A stretch of 8,114 nucleotides of DNA from NCBI GenBank assembly GCA_913050205.1, contig CAJXAU010000058.1, positions 1 to 8,114 on the forward strand. The letters run 5' to 3'. The translations under genes and the position numbers were made by a program. The stretch is from an uncultured Verrucomicrobiota bacterium (GTDB lineage: Bacteria > Verrucomicrobiota > Verrucomicrobiia > Limisphaerales > UBA1096). The notes beneath the pieces were generated by a model. That model saw nothing but the letters and a program-made list of their open reading frames with translations. It did not search any database and was not told the origin of the DNA. Shown here piece by piece: positions 6,182 to 8,114 of the stretch (position 1 is the first letter of the stretch; every line of letters starts with the position of its first letter).

Positions 6182-6525
6182 TCGGCCTCTTCCGGTGGTG
6201 CGTCTTCCGGTGGGAGCGGAGTGCTGAAGTCGGAGAGAAATTCGCCTCCTTTTGGCGGGGCCTCGTCGCGCGCCTTGAGCAGGGCGATGGCCAGTGCCTT
6301 CATGTCGCCGCTGCCGTGGATGGCGGTCTCTCGCAGCATTTCCATATTCTGCTCAATCACCGCCACGATCTGCCGCAAGTTGGCGCCACTCATGTCAGCC
6401 ACACCGCCCGGTCTCGGTGGCGGTTTCAGTTCCGGCTCCACCCGCGGATGTCCGCACTGAGGACAGAACGTGGCCTGCGGACTCAGTTCGTTTCCGCACA
6501 TGCGGCATGGTTGAAGTTGGCTCAT
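6178..6525 (-). CDS. Small zinc-ribbon protein of unknown function
   Basis: The 115-residue protein starts at ATG 6525-6523. Two knuckles, CRMC (Cys7, Cys10) and CPQC (Cys21, Cys24), followed by GHPRVEP form a typical N-terminal zinc ribbon. A Pro-rich linker (about 32-41, KPPPRPGG) follows, then a predicted helical stretch (about 46-87) and a Pro- and acid-rich tail ending PPEEAD. There is no signal peptide or membrane segment, so it is probably cytoplasmic. Only the zinc-ribbon fold can be assigned. It lies 24 bp downstream of argG on the same strand, as in an operon, and most of that gap is a palindromic repeat that sits where a ribosome-binding site would be expected. Its stop (complement of 6178-6180) overlaps the convergent LOG stop. 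The intact Cys pairs, clean start and operon-like position support a real gene. Confidence 0.8.
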   Translation of the reverse strand: MSQLQPCRMCGNELSPQATFCPQCGHPRVEPELKPPPRPGGVADMSGANLRQIVAVIEQNMEMLRETAIHGSGDMKALAIALLKARDEAPPKGGEFLSDFSTPLPPEDAPPEEAD

Positions 6526-6533
6526 CGTGGCGG

Positions 6534-6547
6534 CGCTTGGCCAAGCG
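6534..6547. repeat. 14-bp palindromic repeat, copy 7 (in the argG/zinc-ribbon gap)
   Basis: Exact CGCTTGGCCAAGCG filling 14 of the 24 bp between the argG stop codon and the zinc-ribbon start codon. It ends 2 bp from the argG stop and lies 8 bp upstream of the zinc-ribbon ATG. It is the 16-mer GCGCTTGGCCAAGCGG on the plus strand. If the two genes are cotranscribed, the repeat is in the mRNA just before the second start codon. Confidence 0.95.
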
Positions 6548-6549
6548 GA

Positions 6550-7812
6550 CTACTTGCGCCTGGCCTTGGATTTTTTCTTTGGCTGTGTTTTAGCGGCGTT
6601 GGCCACCTTGGTGGCGACCTTCAGTCGCAGGCCGTTCAGTCGAATGAAACCGGTGGCGTCGTCCTGATTGTAGGCGTCGGTAGGGTCGGCCTCCATCGTG
6701 GCGATGTCCGGGTTATACAGGCTGACGGGCGACTTGAGCCCGGCGGCGATCACGTTCCCTTTGTAAAGTTTCACGCGCACGGTACCGTTGACGTTTTGCT
6801 GGCTCTCGGTAACGAGCGCCTGCAGTGCCTCCCGCTCCGGTGCGTACCAGAACCCGTTGTAGACGAGCTTGGAGTACTCGGGAATCAGCGAGTCGCGTAG
6901 GTGCATCACTTCACGATCCATGGTGATCGATTCCATCATGCGATGGGTCGCGTGCAGGATCGCACCGCCCGGAGTCTCGTACACACCGCGTGACTTCATC
7001 CCGACGAACCGGTTTTCCACCATGTCCACTCGTCCGATGCCGTGCTTGCCGCCGAGGCGGTTGAGCGTCTGCATCACCTTGAGCGGCGACATCGCCTTTC
7101 CGTTGACGGCGATGCAGTTGCCCTTTTCGAACTCCAGCGTGACGTACTCCGGTTTGTTGGGCGCGTCCTCGGGGGAGACACTCAGCTTGTACATCGCCTT
7201 GTACTTGGGGGCGGAGGCATCGAGCCACGGATCCTCCAGCATGCCGGCCTCGTAGGAAATGTGCAGGAGATTGCGATCCATCGAGTATGGCTTTTTCATG
7301 CTGGCCTCGACCGGGATTTTCTTGGCCACGCAGTAGTCGATCATCTCCTTGCGACCGGGAAACTCGTTGCGAAAAACCTCGTCGCGCCACGGGGCGATCA
7401 CCTCGAGGTCGGGCGCGAGTGCGGCTGCTGCCAGCTCGAATCGCACCTGATCGTTACCCTTGCCGGTGGCGCCGTGGGCGATGGCCTGTGCCCGGTGCTT
7501 GCGGGCGATCTCCACCATCCGCTTGGCGATCAGCGGTCGCGCGATGCTGGTGCCGAGAAAATACTGTCCCTCGTAAATTGCCCCAGCCTGCATCATCGGG
7601 AAGATGAAATCGGTGGCGAACTCTTCGCGAAGGTCGTCGATGTAAATATCCGACGCCCCGGTTTTACGGGCCTTGGGTCGGAGCCCCTTGGTTTCCTCCT
7701 CCTGCCCCACGTCGGCGCAAAAAGCGATAACCTCAGCGGAGTACTTTTCCTTGATCCAGGACAACAGAACGGAGGTATCGAGACCTCCCGAGTAAGCGAG
7801 AACAATCTTCAT
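6550..7812 (-). CDS. argG: Argininosuccinate synthase
   Basis: Catalyses ATP-dependent joining of citrulline and aspartate to argininosuccinate (EC 6.3.4.5), the penultimate step of arginine synthesis, in the cytoplasm. The 420-residue protein begins MKIVLAYSGGLDTSV. The SGGLDTS loop (8-14) is the ATP pyrophosphatase P-loop. GTSIARPLIAKR (87-98) and HGATGKGNDQVRFE (113-126) are the conserved citrulline, aspartate and ATP-site segments. The core is full length compared with the usual 400-odd residues. The C-terminus ends in a Lys/Arg-rich tail (about 408-420, KTQPKKKSKARRK), which is not a family hallmark. ATG 7812-7810 begins exactly at the family N-terminus. A weak AGG lies just before it. 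The zinc-ribbon gene follows 24 bp downstream, and no other arginine gene is in the window. The 156-bp divergent upstream region has two palindromic repeats, which could regulate it. Confidence 0.97.
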   Translation of the reverse strand: MKIVLAYSGGLDTSVLLSWIKEKYSAEVIAFCADVGQEEETKGLRPKARKTGASDIYIDDLREEFATDFIFPMMQAGAIYEGQYFLGTSIARPLIAKRMVEIARKHRAQAIAHGATGKGNDQVRFELAAAALAPDLEVIAPWRDEVFRNEFPGRKEMIDYCVAKKIPVEASMKKPYSMDRNLLHISYEAGMLEDPWLDASAPKYKAMYKLSVSPEDAPNKPEYVTLEFEKGNCIAVNGKAMSPLKVMQTLNRLGGKHGIGRVDMVENRFVGMKSRGVYETPGGAILHATHRMMESITMDREVMHLRDSLIPEYSKLVYNGFWYAPEREALQALVTESQQNVNGTVRVKLYKGNVIAAGLKSPVSLYNPDIATMEADPTDAYNQDDATGFIRLNGLRLKVATKVANAAKTQPKKKSKARRK

Positions 7813-7878
7813 GCCTAAAAAACAGCCCGCGCATCATCGGCAAATCGTCCGTTGATGAAAGAAAAAACAGCAACCAAG

Positions 7879-7892
7879 CGCTTGGCCAAGCG
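7879..7892. repeat. 14-bp palindromic repeat, copy 8 (20-bp extended form)
   Basis: Exact CGCTTGGCCAAGCG in the divergent region between argG and the gene at the right edge. The surrounding 7874-7893 repeats the 20 bp at 597-616 exactly, including the overlapping palindrome CCAAGCGCTTGG (7874-7885). An AT-rich TATTATT (7894-7900) follows directly. It lies 66 bp upstream of the argG start codon. Confidence 0.95.
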
Positions 7893-7924
7893 GTATTATT
7901 GATCGCTGTATGGCCCAAATTCGG

Positions 7925-7951
7925 TTGACTCGCTTGGCCAAGCGCGATACC
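7925..7951 (+). promoter_or_regulatory. Possible promoter with the palindrome as its spacer
   Basis: TTGACT (7925-7930) matches the bacterial -35 consensus at five of six positions. The palindrome and one more base follow (7931-7945), and then GATACC (7946-7951), a weak -10 match 15 bp away. The candidate start codon is 18 bp further on, so the leader would be very short. The -10 is poor and the spacing short, so this is only a suggestion. If real, a protein on the palindrome would block the promoter. Confidence 0.25.
7931..7944. repeat. 14-bp palindromic repeat, copy 9
   Basis: Exact CGCTTGGCCAAGCG, centred 52 bp from copy 8, about five helical turns, so both lie on the same DNA face. On the minus strand it matches the 16-mer at 15 of 16 positions. 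It ends 24 bp before the start codon of the gene at the right edge. Confidence 0.95.
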
Positions 7952-7968
7952 GCTTCTCCACCCAAGTC

Positions 7969-8114
7969 ATGTTGAAACTTACCAGACTCTCGATGGGCCT
8001 GACGGCAGGGTTGCTGCTCGCCGGGTTAAACGCTGTTTCTGCAGCCAAGAATGTCGATGCCGCCGATCCCAAAAAGGTGGACGCCGACTTCAAGTTCCAG
8101 GGCGAATACGCCGG
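7969..8114 (+). CDS. Exported protein, N-terminal fragment; possibly DUF1080-associated
   Basis: ATG 7969 opens 48 codons that run off the right edge. The start MLKLTRLSMGLTAGLLLAGL with NAVSAAK after it is a clear Sec signal peptide, cut at about residue 25. The mature protein begins with an acidic and lysine-rich stretch, then DADFKFQGEYAG. From memory, this QGEYAG/QGEYVG pattern is common at the mature N-terminus of secreted DUF1080-type (3-keto-disaccharide hydrolase) proteins of Verrucomicrobiota and Planctomycetota. The catalytic part is outside the window, so this call is tentative. The gene is divergent from argG and has two palindromic repeats upstream. No Shine-Dalgarno sequence is seen. 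Confidence 0.6.
   Translation, partial: MLKLTRLSMGLTAGLLLAGLNAVSAAKNVDAADPKKVDADFKFQGEYA

Noticed and set aside
7042..7818. 258-codon plus-strand open frame opposite argG
   Set aside because: It lies wholly antisense to conserved argG sequence and has no motif of its own.
602..7944. Palindromes as intrinsic terminators or a CRISPR array
   Set aside because: The palindrome has no loop and no following T tract, and copies occur upstream of genes and inside one. Copies are too far apart and irregular for a CRISPR array.

Overview
The window looks like chromosomal DNA from a Verrucomicrobiota-type bacterium (PVC superphylum). This is inferred from gene content: a Cys-type secreted sulfatase, a secreted SUMF1-domain protein, a long secreted ankyrin protein, a secreted protein whose N-terminus resembles those of DUF1080-associated proteins, a sodium:solute symporter, and almost no Shine-Dalgarno sequences. 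No rRNA, tRNA, CRISPR array, transposase or phage gene is visible. No database search was possible, so the lineage is inference.

Layout, left to right. A sodium:solute symporter (minus strand, C-terminus beyond the left edge) diverges from a heparan-N-sulfatase-like sulfatase (+). Two more plus-strand genes for exported proteins follow: a TTG-started SUMF1-domain protein and a GTG-started ankyrin-repeat protein of about 14 repeats. Both carry a similar short module ending in FFRLV/RFYRVV. Next is a LOG-family nucleotide phosphoribohydrolase (+). Its stop codon overlaps the stop of a convergent zinc-ribbon protein (-), which lies 24 bp downstream of argG (-). argG diverges from a plus-strand gene, cut by the right edge, that begins with a signal peptide.

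The sulfatase and symporter, and perhaps the gene at the right edge, fit the breakdown and uptake of sulfated or other polysaccharides. The SUMF1 protein beside the sulfatase is probably not its formylglycine-generating enzyme: it has a signal peptide and lacks the second catalytic cysteine. argG and the LOG gene are housekeeping.

The most striking signal is a 14-bp perfect palindrome, CGCTTGGCCAAGCG. It occurs seven times exactly, plus one 12-bp truncated and one degenerate copy. Copies lie in every intergenic interval, and one exact copy lies near the 3' end of the sulfatase gene. Five copies extend to the asymmetric 16-mer GCGCTTGGCCAAGCGG. Both divergent promoter regions hold an identical 20-bp extended form. 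None of the genes explains this repeat family. It could be a regulator site, a chromosome-organising or uptake-type motif, or a miniature dispersed repeat.
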